DNA of 41,717 bases from Bacteroidia bacterium (GCA_030429955.1 JAUIGO010000023.1:1-41717), one strand, 5' to 3'. Positions 17,167-25,125 are shown, counted from the first letter of the stretch. Program-made: numbers and translations. The notes: generated by a model not told the origin, from the sequence alone.

Positions 17167-17724
17167 TTATTTTAAATCGTCTGTAAAATGCTTGCGTTCT
17201 TTTTCTTGAGCAAATTTTTCTTGATTGTAGTTGGTTGATTTGCCTTTTGGAATTGATAACGATTTCCAATTGTCGCCTTGTATCATCTTCCCAAGAAACA
17301 CGATTTGCCCAACGTGATAAGCATAATGTGCTAACTGTCAGTTAATCGCTTCAGTTACAGTATGGCCTTGGTTTCGTATATATACAATTTGCTCTAACTG
17401 GTCATCACTTAGCGGTTTGATAGCGTTGAATAAGCAATTCCAACCTTGTTCCCAAGATTGTAGCATTTCTTCCTTATTAGCATAAGTGTCTTCAAATTCT
17501 TGGTCGCGCTCACGCCAAGTTTTTTCACCATCTTCAGTTAAAAAATTAGTCCAACGTGATAGCATATTGCCTACAATGTGCTTGGTAATAATCGCAATAC
17601 TATTGCTTTCTGAATTGTATTGCCAATGGATATCAGCATCAGTCAATTGGTCAAAAGTTTTTTCGCCAAGACTTTTATAGTATTCAAATTGTTTGACGAT
17701 ACTTGTTAAATAACTAGTTGTCAT
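17167..17724 (-). pseudogene. DUF1572/DinB-like gene interrupted by an in-frame TGA
   Basis: An open frame of 128 codons (17724 down to 17341) stops at TGA (17338-17340), yet the same frame continues for 56 more codons to a TAA at 17167-17169. The continuation begins QLAHYAYHVGQIVFLGKM, the typical last helix of DinB-like four-helix bundles, including its expected metal-binding histidine. The residue before it in relatives is normally Arg, so a single C-to-T change (CGA to TGA; G to A at 17340 on the plus strand) explains the break. Such proteins are thiol or metal-dependent transferase-like with unknown substrates. The start overlaps the msrB stop region by 11 bases, so translation was probably coupled. 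Possible explanations are a true nonsense mutation, a sequencing error or, less likely, read-through. Confidence 0.85.
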
Positions 17725-18199
17725 CTTTTTTAGGAATAAACTTTAATGCAGCACCATTGATGCAATGGCGTTGCCCTGTGGTTTCTCTTGGACCATCGTC
17801 AAACACGTGACCTAAATGACCACCACAAGTGGAGCAGTGTTCTTCATTTCTAGCATAACCAATATTATAGTCTACTGAATAGGTCACATTCCCTTCAATG
17901 GGTCTGTCAAAGCTTGGCCAACCACTTCCAGAATCGTACTTATGCTCGCTTTTAAACAAAGGCGTTTCACAAGCAGCACAAACATAAACGCCTTTTTCTT
18001 TATTGTCATTTAAAGGACTGGTAAAAGCGCGTTCAGTTCCAACTTCTCTTAGGACATAATATTGTAAATCGGTAAGCTGAGCTTTCCATTCGGTTTCGGT
18101 TTTGGTAACAGCAAATGTTTCTTTTGAATCTTTTTTCTGAGCTGAAGAGTTGCAGCTATAAAAAACGCTAATCAAAGTAAATATTAAGATCTTTCTCAT
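17714..18199 (-). CDS. msrB: peptide-methionine (R)-S-oxide reductase, lipoprotein form
   Basis: A 161-residue MsrB preceded by a lipoprotein signal, MRKILIFTLISVFYSC, with lipobox cysteine at 16. The SelR domain (about 38-156) shows the structural zinc cysteines C74/C77 and C122/C125, the substrate-binding GSGWPSF (91-97) and the catalytic C146 in RHCINGAALKF. It reduces methionine-R-sulfoxide in proteins, here probably in the periplasm or at the outer membrane as an oxidative-damage repair enzyme. Its stop region overlaps the start of the DinB-like gene by 11 bases. The lipid anchor is common for MsrB in Bacteroidota, and an electron donor in the periplasm would be needed but is not encoded nearby. 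Confidence 0.94.
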   Translation of the reverse strand: MRKILIFTLISVFYSCNSSAQKKDSKETFAVTKTETEWKAQLTDLQYYVLREVGTERAFTSPLNDNKEKGVYVCAACETPLFKSEHKYDSGSGWPSFDRPIEGNVTYSVDYNIGYARNEEHCSTCGGHLGHVFDDGPRETTGQRHCINGAALKFIPKKDDN

Positions 18200-18367
18200 A
18201 ATGTAAATTTAATCATTTTTAAGATACTTTAATAAGTCGAATTTCTATCTCATAACTTACGTTTTTTTTGGTGGAAATATATATCAAGTGACTTTTTTAA
18301 AATATTTGTGTCATAAAAATGGTACGTTTTTTGTACTTTTATTCAAACACTATATAAACCATTTATA

Positions 18368-19186
18368 ATGAAATTTAAATCAAGCATAATCACAAGTTTA
18401 GCAGTTGTATTGTTCTTTTCTTGTGCCACGAATCCGTTTACTGGAAATAAAACAATGGCTTTTGTTCCTAATTCACAATTGTTCCCTACAGCCTTTGCGC
18501 AATACGATCAATTTTTAACAGAAAACAAAGTAGTCAATGGCACTAAGGATGCAGAAATGATAAAGCGTGTTGGACAGCGTATTGCAGTTGCAGCTGAACG
18601 TTGGCTAAATGCTAACGGTTATCAAGGTTATTTAAAAGATTATAAATGGGAGTACAATTTAGTAGATGATAAAACAGTGAATGCTTGGTGTATGCCTGGA
18701 GGAAAAATTGTTTTCTATACTGGAATTTTACCAATTGCAGCCAATGAAACTGGTGTTGCAGCTATAATGGGTCATGAAGTTGCTCACGCATTGGCAAATC
18801 ATGGTCAGCAACGTATGAGTGCTGCTTATTTGCAAGCTGGAATAGCAATAGCTGGAAATGTTGTCATTAAAGATGAACAATCGCTTAATATTTTTAATCA
18901 ATCTTATGGTATAGCTTCCAATGTTGGAGGTATGTTGCCTTTTAGTAGAAGTCATGAAACACAAGCAGATGAAATAGGGTTACGTTTAATGGCAATTGCT
19001 GGTTATAATCCTGATGAGGCAGCTGAATTATGGAAACGAATGAAGGCCAATAGTGGAGGACAAGCACCACCTGAATTTTTAAGCACGCATCCATCAAACG
19101 ATACACGTATAGCTAACCTTACAAAATGGGCTCCAGAAGCAAAAAAAGAAGCTACCAAATTTGGAATCACCTCATTTAGAGAATAA
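18368..19186 (+). CDS. M48 family metalloprotease, lipoprotein
   Basis: A 272-residue predicted lipoprotein. The signal MKFKSSIITSLAVVLFFSC has its lipobox cysteine at 19, followed by the family N-terminal pattern ATNPFTGNKTM. The zinc site HEVAH (136-140) and third ligand E197 in HETQADEIG are intact, as is the HPS motif near 241. This is the BepA/LoiP-like group of periplasmic M48 proteases that help with outer-membrane protein quality control. No TPR region follows, so it is closer to LoiP/YcaL than to BepA. A terminator-like hairpin lies 40 bases after its stop, right in front of the transporter gene. Confidence 0.92.
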   Translation: MKFKSSIITSLAVVLFFSCATNPFTGNKTMAFVPNSQLFPTAFAQYDQFLTENKVVNGTKDAEMIKRVGQRIAVAAERWLNANGYQGYLKDYKWEYNLVDDKTVNAWCMPGGKIVFYTGILPIAANETGVAAIMGHEVAHALANHGQQRMSAAYLQAGIAIAGNVVIKDEQSLNIFNQSYGIASNVGGMLPFSRSHETQADEIGLRLMAIAGYNPDEAAELWKRMKANSGGQAPPEFLSTHPSNDTRIANLTKWAPEAKKEATKFGITSFRE

Positions 19187-19226
19187 TCTATTTTCAAAAG
19201 TTAAAAAATAAATGTTTACTTTAGAA

Positions 19227-19251
19227 GCTGCTCATAATAGAGCGGCCTTTT
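19227..19251 (+). terminator. terminator-like hairpin next to the UMF1 transporter start
   Basis: GCTGCTC (19227-19233) pairs with GAGCGGC (19240-19246, one G-U) around loop ATAATA, followed by CTTTT. It should end the M48 transcript, but the transporter ATG is only 10 bases past the stem. Confidence 0.65.
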
Positions 19252-19255
19252 GTTT

Positions 19256-20581
19256 ATGGCAATATTAAAAAAGGGAAGCAAAAAACTACTGAATGCTTGG
19301 GCATTTTATGATTGGGCAAATTCAGTTTATACACTCACAATAGCTTCTACAATCTTCCCCATATTTTATTCTGCTTTGTTTTTAGATAATGTAAAAAACA
19401 TTGAGTTTTTTGGCTTTGAAGTAAAAAACACTGCTCTTATATCATTTGTTACTGCCTTTACATTTTTTGTGATTACCATTCTATCACCAATTTTATCTGG
19501 AATAGCAGATTATATAGGGAATAAAAAACTGTTTTTAAAGTTTTTCTGTTATGTAGGAAGCATAGGTTGTATTGGAATGTATTGGTTTTCATTGGAGTAT
19601 ATTTACATGAGTATGTTTTTTTATTTCTGTGGACTTTTAGGTTATTGGGGAAGTTTGGTTTTTTACAATTCCTATTTACCTGATATTGCTTACTCGGAAC
19701 AACAAGATGCTATTAGTGCTAAAGGGTTTTCTATTGGGTATATTGGAAGTGTTATTTTGCTATTATTTAACTTGGCAATGGTTATGAAACCTAATTGGTT
19801 TGGAATACAAGGAACCGAACAAGAAGCCGCAATGTTTGCCATGAGAGTTTCTTTCATAACAGTTGGTATTTGGTGGATATTTTTTGCACAATACACGTTT
19901 TATCACTTGCCAAAAGGAAATTCGCAAGAGAAAAAAGTGATTAAAGATGTCTTGTTGAATGGTTTTAAAGAATTGAACTCTGTTTGGTTACAATTGAAAG
20001 AAGATTTAAAGTTAAAACGTTTTCTGAATGCTTTTTTTGTTTACAGTATGGCTGTGCAAACCATCATGTTAATGGCAGTTTATTTTGGAGAAGAAGAAAT
20101 TTCTTGGGCAGATAATAGCGAAAAAACAATGGGATTGATCATTAGTATTTTGGTTATTCAGCTAGTAGCAATACTTGGCGCTAATATTACAGCAAACGCA
20201 TCAACTAAGTATGGAAACATTAAAACATTAATAGGTGTAAATGTTATTTGGATGTTTATTTGTGTATTTGCCTATTTTGTAAAAACACCAATTGAATTCT
20301 ATTTTACAGCAGCAATAGTTGGGTTTGTAATGGGAGGCGTTCAAGCATTATCACGTTCTACATATTCAAAATTTTTACCAAAAACAGAAGACACAACATC
20401 TTATTTTAGCTTTTATGATGTGACTGAAAAAGTAGGAATCATTATAGGAATGCTCCTTTATGGAGCTGTTGACCAAATAACAGGAACTATGCGAAATGCA
20501 ATTTTATTTCTGTTTGTATTTTTCTTATTAGGTATTATTTTGTTGTTTAGAGTCCCAAAAAACATTTCAGTTAAAAACTAA
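19256..20581 (+). CDS. UMF1 (Atg22-like) family MFS transporter, first copy
   Basis: A 441-residue major facilitator protein with about 12 membrane segments, from the ATG at 19256; an upstream TTG at 19250 lies in the terminator tail and is disfavoured. The N-terminal signature KLLNAWAFYDWANSVYTL (about 9-26) is diagnostic of the UMF1 family, whose yeast relative Atg22 exports amino acids from the vacuole. Later motifs include LSGIADYIGNKK, AYSEQQDAISAKG-like sequence near 145-157 and QALSRSTYSKFLPKTED (about 365-381). The bacterial substrate is unknown. It is followed eight bases later by a paralogue, so the pair is one transcription unit. All segments appear complete, unlike the second copy. 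Confidence 0.9.
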   Translation: MAILKKGSKKLLNAWAFYDWANSVYTLTIASTIFPIFYSALFLDNVKNIEFFGFEVKNTALISFVTAFTFFVITILSPILSGIADYIGNKKLFLKFFCYVGSIGCIGMYWFSLEYIYMSMFFYFCGLLGYWGSLVFYNSYLPDIAYSEQQDAISAKGFSIGYIGSVILLLFNLAMVMKPNWFGIQGTEQEAAMFAMRVSFITVGIWWIFFAQYTFYHLPKGNSQEKKVIKDVLLNGFKELNSVWLQLKEDLKLKRFLNAFFVYSMAVQTIMLMAVYFGEEEISWADNSEKTMGLIISILVIQLVAILGANITANASTKYGNIKTLIGVNVIWMFICVFAYFVKTPIEFYFTAAIVGFVMGGVQALSRSTYSKFLPKTEDTTSYFSFYDVTEKVGIIIGMLLYGAVDQITGTMRNAILFLFVFFLLGIILLFRVPKNISVKN

Positions 20582-20589
20582 TTTTTGAT

Positions 20590-21861
20590 ATGGCAACTTT
20601 AGAAAAAGGCAATAAAAAACTACTGAATGCTTGGGCTTTTTATGATTGGGCAAATTCAGTTTACTCATTAGTAATAAGCACAGCTGTTTTTCCTATTTAT
20701 TATAGTAGCATGACATCCTCTTTTGCTAATGTAGAAGGCGACATCACTTTTTTAGGAACAGAATGGAATCCAACTACATTATATGATTATACTTTATCTT
20801 TTTCATTTTTAATTGTAGCATTTATTTCTCCTATACTTTCAGGAATTGCAGATTATACAGGGAATAAGCTAAAATTCCTTAAGTTCTTTTGCCTTTTAGG
20901 CTCGTTATCTGTAATGAGCTTATTCTTTTTTAAAGATCAATCAACACTTTGGATAGCTCTCCTTTTTACAATTACAGCTAGTGTAGGTTTTTGGGGAAGT
21001 ATTGTGTTTTATAATGCCTATTTGCCAGAAATTGCTTATCCAGAACAACAAGATAATGTGAGTGCCAAAGGATTTATTTATGGATATACTGGCTCAGTAA
21101 TATTAATGATATTGAGTTTGGTTCTGGTTCAGACTGGTGTATTTGGTTTATTGGATGCAGCCTATGGCTTTGCACAAATAACTTACAAACGATTACCAAA
21201 CAATGTTTACAATCATAAACCTGAAAAAGATTATATATGGAAAGGTTTTAGAGAGTTAAAAAAAGTAGCAAAAGAATTGAGTGAGTACAGAGAACTAAAA
21301 CGATTTTTAGTGTCTTTTTTCTTCTTTAGTGTTGGTGTTCAAACCATAGTGTTAATGGCAGGTATTTTTGGAAGTGAAGAACTAGGTTTGCCAACAACAA
21401 ACTTAATCATGACTATCATGCTTGTCCAAATTGTGGCAATAGCAGGAGCTTATATCTTTTCAAGAATTTCTAATAAATACGGAAACCTAAAAGCTTTAAA
21501 AATAACATTGATGATTTGGGGATTGGTTTGTTTTATAGCTTTTAGTTTAGATAAAAATCAAGACAATGTTGATATGTATTTTTATATTCTAGGAGGAGTT
21601 TTAGGTTTGGTCTTAGGAGCAACGCAATCCTTATCACGTTCTACGTATTCTAAGCTATTGCCTGAAACGGAAGATCATGCAACGTATTTCAGTTTTTATG
21701 ATGTCACTGAAAAAATTGCCATCGTTTTAGGAATGTTTGTTTTTGGTTTGCTAATTTCAATTACAAACTCGATGCAATGGTCTGTATTGTTTTTAGCGAT
21801 TTTCTTTTTGATAGCATTGATTGTTTTATTTACTATCAAAGGAAATCAATATGTAAAATGA
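20590..21861 (+). CDS. UMF1 family MFS transporter, second copy with internal deletion
   Basis: A 423-residue paralogue of the preceding gene, again beginning with KKLLNAWAFYDWANSVYSL and carrying LSGIADYTGNK and ATQSLSRSTYSKLLPETED. Compared with its neighbour it lacks about 20 residues: from VILMILS to the shared FAQ motif it has 27 residues where the first copy has 47. The lost part is the loop and most of the membrane segment around residue 190 (first copy WFGIQG to GIWWIFFAQ). The frame is kept. Loss of half a helix would change the topology, so it may be inactive or a misassembled tract. The 5' ends of both copies are almost identical in DNA while the rest has diverged, suggesting duplication with local gene conversion. 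Confidence 0.85.
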   Translation: MATLEKGNKKLLNAWAFYDWANSVYSLVISTAVFPIYYSSMTSSFANVEGDITFLGTEWNPTTLYDYTLSFSFLIVAFISPILSGIADYTGNKLKFLKFFCLLGSLSVMSLFFFKDQSTLWIALLFTITASVGFWGSIVFYNAYLPEIAYPEQQDNVSAKGFIYGYTGSVILMILSLVLVQTGVFGLLDAAYGFAQITYKRLPNNVYNHKPEKDYIWKGFRELKKVAKELSEYRELKRFLVSFFFFSVGVQTIVLMAGIFGSEELGLPTTNLIMTIMLVQIVAIAGAYIFSRISNKYGNLKALKITLMIWGLVCFIAFSLDKNQDNVDMYFYILGGVLGLVLGATQSLSRSTYSKLLPETEDHATYFSFYDVTEKIAIVLGMFVFGLLISITNSMQWSVLFLAIFFLIALIVLFTIKGNQYVK

Positions 21862-21952
21862 GTCATAACCAATTAAGTTTATGTCTTTAATACTAGTTGA
21901 CTCATTACATCTGACCGAATTAAGAGTAATAAAAATTAACAGATGAAATAAA

Positions 21953-21984
21953 AAAAACGCCTTCGTTTAGAGAAAGCGTTTATT
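21953..21984 (-). terminator. terminator of the ECF/beta-helix operon
   Basis: AAACGC (21955-21960) pairs with GCGTTT (21976-21981) and TTC (21962-21964) with GAA (21972-21974), with one mismatch. The A-run on the left becomes a T tract on the minus strand, ending the operon of 22004-24954. Confidence 0.75.
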
Positions 21985-22003
21985 AAGGATTATCTTGTTA
22001 TTG

Positions 22004-22729
22004 TTAATTACTTATAGATCCAGAACCTGAAACCTTAGTGTCTTCTTTACTTGGTTTGCCTCTATATTCTATATCACCAGAACCAGAAACTCGAGCTTTT
22101 AAACTTTGGTTGCTTACAACTTCTATATCACCAGAACCAGCAATAGTTGCTTCAGTATGATTAGATTGTAAACCAAAAGCATGAATATCACCAGAACCAG
22201 CTAACCTTAATGATAAGTTATTAGTATTTCCTTTTAAAGTAATATCACCAGAACCAGCTAAGCTACCTTCAACTGAAGTTGCATCCACGTTTAATATCAT
22301 ATCACCAGAACCAGCTAATGACACATCAAAATCTGATGCTGTAATTTTATCTTCATTCCACAGATCACCAGAACCAGCAAGTGATACACTACTTATATCC
22401 TTAAAAGGAATAGTTACTTTAATAGTTTTGTTCCAACTTGGGCTTAAGTTGACTCCTTTTTCTACTTTAATAATTAAGTCGTTTCCTTTAATTTCAGTGA
22501 TAATATGCTCTAATAAATTAGATTCACCTTCAAGCTTAATTTTTCCTTCAGTTCCAGCCACTAAAATGTAGTCCATAGAACCAGCACATTTAACACCATC
22601 ATAGTCTCCTGTGTTTCTAGTTTCTGTGGTCATGTTTCCGTTGCCTTTTACTTTTTTATTTCCCCACCACTGAGCGTGCGAAACAGTGGCAAACATTAAG
22701 GCGACTATTAATAAAATTGATTTGTTCAT
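22004..22729 (-). CDS. head GIN domain protein (DUF2807), secreted
   Basis: A 241-residue secreted protein: signal peptide (about 1-19, ending TVSHA), then a DUF2807 head GIN domain (about 40-225). It contains seven GSG(D/S) turns at roughly 15-20-residue spacing (LAGSGDLW, LAGSGDMI, LAGSGDIT, LAGSGDIH, IAGSGDIE, VSGSGDIE, VSGSGSIS), the pattern of a right-handed parallel beta-helix with one turn per repeat. Such domains are annotated as putative auto-transporter adhesins, but the function is not established. The repeats make the DNA look periodic, with the complement of AGSGDI recurring. It is the last gene of the sigma-factor operon, 28 bases after the next upstream gene. Confidence 0.88.
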   Translation of the reverse strand: MNKSILLIVALMFATVSHAQWWGNKKVKGNGNMTTETRNTGDYDGVKCAGSMDYILVAGTEGKIKLEGESNLLEHIITEIKGNDLIIKVEKGVNLSPSWNKTIKVTIPFKDISSVSLAGSGDLWNEDKITASDFDVSLAGSGDMILNVDATSVEGSLAGSGDITLKGNTNNLSLRLAGSGDIHAFGLQSNHTEATIAGSGDIEVVSNQSLKARVSGSGDIEYRGKPSKEDTKVSGSGSISN

Positions 22730-22757
22730 AATTGTTGATTTTTTGATTAATTATTTT

Positions 22758-23840
22758 TTAATTTTTCTTAAAAGTTACGCTTCCGTAATCAGATTCTATT
22801 TTAATCCTGTTTTTAGAGTTTGAGTTTCCATAGTACCCTGAATAATATTTACTACTGGATTTTATATTCTTTTTTGAAAATTCAAAATCATCTGTATCTC
22901 TAAGAGAGCCATAGCTTAAATCAATTTCAAAATTAAAGTTATAGCCTTCAGAGTAGCCAATGGTAATTTTCATATAATCTGAAGAGATATCTATATTTCC
23001 AGCATTAGCAGTCATGTTATCAATTTTTAGTGAACCATAATCTGCATTTACAGAAACATTTTTATAAATATCACCAAGGCGTAAGGTTAAATAGTCACCA
23101 TCTCCTTTTACATTGTTGGCTTTACCAACAGTTAACGATCCATAATCACAGTTATAAGATACATCTTCAGCAATTTCTATTTCAGATTTTGTGTAATCTG
23201 CATTTATACTTAAATCGTTAGTTTTTGCTACTGTATAACTACTGTAATCTGCATCAATTTTTCCGCTTTTTATGTACTCAAAATAGGAGTTTTTGGTATA
23301 GTCAAATGAAATAACGTTATTATCTGCCATCAATTCTTTTGTGGTAATTTTTCCGTAATCACAATCAATAACAGCACGACCATTGAGTTTGTCTAGGTTG
23401 ATGCTTCCATAGTCATTACTTAAGTCTACATTGTTGCTCATTGGCATTTTGATAACGTAGTTTATTTTCATATTCACGTTATTGTTTCCCCAATTCCACC
23501 AAGATTTATTGTTGTTGAATTTAGTTTTGGCAGAAACCATATTTGGCGAGTTGTCAAAAAGCACATCAATATCTTCGAGTTTCTTAATTACTTTGTCTTC
23601 ATTGTCACCATTGGTAGTTATTGTAACGTCAATTACGACGCGGTTTTCATTCCAGGTAACAATTTCAATATCACCATAACTGTTGTCAATATTTACAGTT
23701 GCACTAGAACTGACTTCATACTCTTTATGAAGCTTTTTCTCTTTGGTGTATTTTCCAGACCATTTTCCGTTATTAGCTAACACAAAAGTTGGGATAAGTA
23801 AGAGTGTTATTACAGTTTTATAAAGTAGAGCTGTTTTCAT
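22758..23840 (-). CDS. secreted beta-helix-like protein with DYG repeats (DUF4097-like)
   Basis: A 360-residue secreted protein with a signal peptide (about 1-22) and a body of about a dozen short strands, each ending in a DYG- or DYS-like turn (NSYGDIEIV, NDYGSINL, CDYGKITT, ADYSSYTV, CDYGSLTV, ADYGSLKI, SDYGSVTF), spaced about 17-25 residues apart. This resembles DUF4097/DUF2807 beta-helix domains. Its start overlaps the end of the anti-sigma-like gene by 23 bases, indicating tight co-translation. Together with the head GIN gene it forms the likely output of the sigma factor at the operon head. The ligand is unknown. The family name is tentative, but the repeat is directly visible. Confidence 0.82.
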   Translation of the reverse strand: MKTALLYKTVITLLLIPTFVLANNGKWSGKYTKEKKLHKEYEVSSSATVNIDNSYGDIEIVTWNENRVVIDVTITTNGDNEDKVIKKLEDIDVLFDNSPNMVSAKTKFNNNKSWWNWGNNNVNMKINYVIKMPMSNNVDLSNDYGSINLDKLNGRAVIDCDYGKITTKELMADNNVISFDYTKNSYFEYIKSGKIDADYSSYTVAKTNDLSINADYTKSEIEIAEDVSYNCDYGSLTVGKANNVKGDGDYLTLRLGDIYKNVSVNADYGSLKIDNMTANAGNIDISSDYMKITIGYSEGYNFNFEIDLSYGSLRDTDDFEFSKKNIKSSSKYYSGYYGNSNSKNRIKIESDYGSVTFKKN

Positions 23841-24381
23841 TTTGTTCGATTTTTGTTGATTTTAATTCTTCTATTTGATTTAATACGTTGTTTAAAATGT
23901 CGATTCTATCCTGAAAGTTTGAAATCATAGCGCTTATAACACGTTTATCATTTCCACTAACAGTCAAATCTTGTTTGAGTTTGTTGTAATTTTGATCTAA
24001 TATTTCTATTTGAAACAAGGCGTCAACTACTAAGTCCTGAAACTCAGGAGTTAATTCATTTTTCAGTTTTTCAATTTCCAATGAAATGGCATTGGTAAAG
24101 AAGTTTTGAGTTTCAGCCATTTCTGGTGAAATACTGGCAAGATCATGAGGTTGGTTTGATTTATTGATGCTGATAAATATAGTTGCGACCAATACCACCG
24201 AAGCAGCAATGCTTAAAAATGGTTTCCAAAAATTAGATTTTGGTTTAGATAAGGTAATGACCTCTCTATTCTGGTTGTTAAGCTTTGTCAAAAAGCGGTT
24301 TTCATGTCCAACATTTGGTTCTTCAGTATCAAAATCTTCTCTGAAATTATCAAAAATGGTATTTAAATTATTTTTACTCAT
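23818..24381 (-). CDS. membrane anti-sigma-factor-like protein
   Basis: A 187-residue protein with a cytosolic N-terminal region (about 1-46, with NLNTIFDNFREDFDTEEPNV), one membrane segment at about 47-67 and a helical, periplasmic C-terminal region with a coiled coil (about 95-180). The gene lies directly after the ECF sigma gene (12-base gap) and overlaps the next gene, the usual place for an anti-sigma factor. It lacks the HxxxCxxC zinc motif of ZAS-type anti-sigma proteins and the FecR domain, so it would be a different sort. The anti-sigma role is inferred from position and topology only. Confidence 0.72.
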   Translation of the reverse strand: MSKNNLNTIFDNFREDFDTEEPNVGHENRFLTKLNNQNREVITLSKPKSNFWKPFLSIAASVVLVATIFISINKSNQPHDLASISPEMAETQNFFTNAISLEIEKLKNELTPEFQDLVVDALFQIEILDQNYNKLKQDLTVSGNDKRVISAMISNFQDRIDILNNVLNQIEELKSTKIEQNENSSTL

Positions 24382-24393
24382 AATTTAATGTTT

Positions 24394-24954
24394 TTAGTTT
24401 ACTGCTCTTTTTTGCAGCTTTTGTCTTAAACTTTCTTTTGCTCTTGATATGGTTGTTCTACAATTAGCATAAGTGATGTTCATGATTTCACTAATTTCAT
24501 CATAATCATAACCTTCAATCAGATGCAATGTCAATGCTACTCGATAACTGTCTTTTAGTGTTTTCATGGTTTCCATAATTTGCTGCGCTTTCAAATTTGT
24601 AAACTCATAATCACTTGCAATACCATCTTCGTCTTCAACTTTAAACAATACATCGTCAAGAGCAACTTCGTTGTATTTATTTTTTTTATTAAAGTGATAA
24701 ATACTGTTGTTAATTACAATTCGTTTCAACCAAGAACCAAAGGTTACAGCTTCTTTTAAACTGTCCAGCTTTGAAAATGCTGTTAAAAACGAATCTTGCA
24801 TGATATCTTCGGCCTCAAAGCTGTCTTTAACAATTCTTACTGCTGTATTGTACATTGCTTTGTAATATCTGTTGTAAACCTCCAATTGCGCATTTTGGTT
24901 ACCAGATTTACACTGCTGTACAAGTTGTTCGATATTTAGGTTGGTTGGTATCAG
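24394..24954 (-). CDS. ECF-type RNA polymerase sigma factor, unusual start
   Basis: Region 2 appears as NRYYKAMYNTAVRIVKDSFEAEDIMQDSFLTAF and region 4 as MKTLKDSYRVALTLHLIEGYDYDEISEIM then a helix-turn-helix ending RAKESLRQKLQKR (the motifs are read in parts). From the first usual start codon, TTG at 24885, the protein has 163 residues, but conserved coding continues upstream: EQLVQQCKSGNQNAQ is the typical opening of ECF region 2. That extension reaches a stop at 24967-24969 without any ATG, GTG or TTG. Candidate starts are CTG (24954), ATA (24951) or ATT (24963), giving about 186 residues. It heads the operon with the anti-sigma-like and two beta-helix genes. Sigma identity is sure; the start is not. 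Confidence 0.85.
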   Translation of the reverse strand: MIPTNLNIEQLVQQCKSGNQNAQLEVYNRYYKAMYNTAVRIVKDSFEAEDIMQDSFLTAFSKLDSLKEAVTFGSWLKRIVINNSIYHFNKKNKYNEVALDDVLFKVEDEDGIASDYEFTNLKAQQIMETMKTLKDSYRVALTLHLIEGYDYDEISEIMNITYANCRTTISRAKESLRQKLQKRAVN

Positions 24955-25098
24955 AAAACAAATTGTTTATTAGAATGATGAAAATTAAGTCTCATTGTTA
25001 CACTTTTAGAAAAAATATTTATGATTTTATTTTAAAATACATTCTTTACATTGGCATAACAATTGAACTTATATACATGAAATAAAAGACTATATGCT

Positions 25099-25125
25099 TG
25101 TAACTCTCTGTAATAGAGTGAAAAC
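25099..25125 (+). promoter_or_regulatory. CIRCE-like inverted repeat upstream of lon
   Basis: TTGTAACTC (25099-25107), a 9-base spacer, then GAGTGAAAA (25117-25125). This matches 13 of 18 arm positions of the HrcA operator TTAGCACTC-N9-GAGTGCTAA, with the exact spacer. The arms also nest in a CTTGT/ACAAG dyad (25099 region with 25127-25131). HrcA is not generally expected in this phylum, so a chance match or another regulator is possible. Confidence 0.3.

Noticed and set aside
17338..17340. TGA codon in the DinB-like gene as a selenocysteine codon
   Set aside because: The expected residue is arginine, not cysteine, no active-site role fits, and I see no adjacent selenocysteine insertion hairpin or selenium genes.
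22015..22390. Regularly spaced repeats containing ATATCACCAGAACCAGC, resembling a CRISPR array
   Set aside because: They are the DNA form of the AGSGDI turns in the head GIN protein. Spacing varies, the frame is coding throughout, and the spacers are conserved protein sequence.
24855..25085. Plus-strand reading frame upstream of lon
   Set aside because: It lies opposite the sigma-factor N-terminus and in low-complexity A/T-rich DNA; no protein-like pattern.
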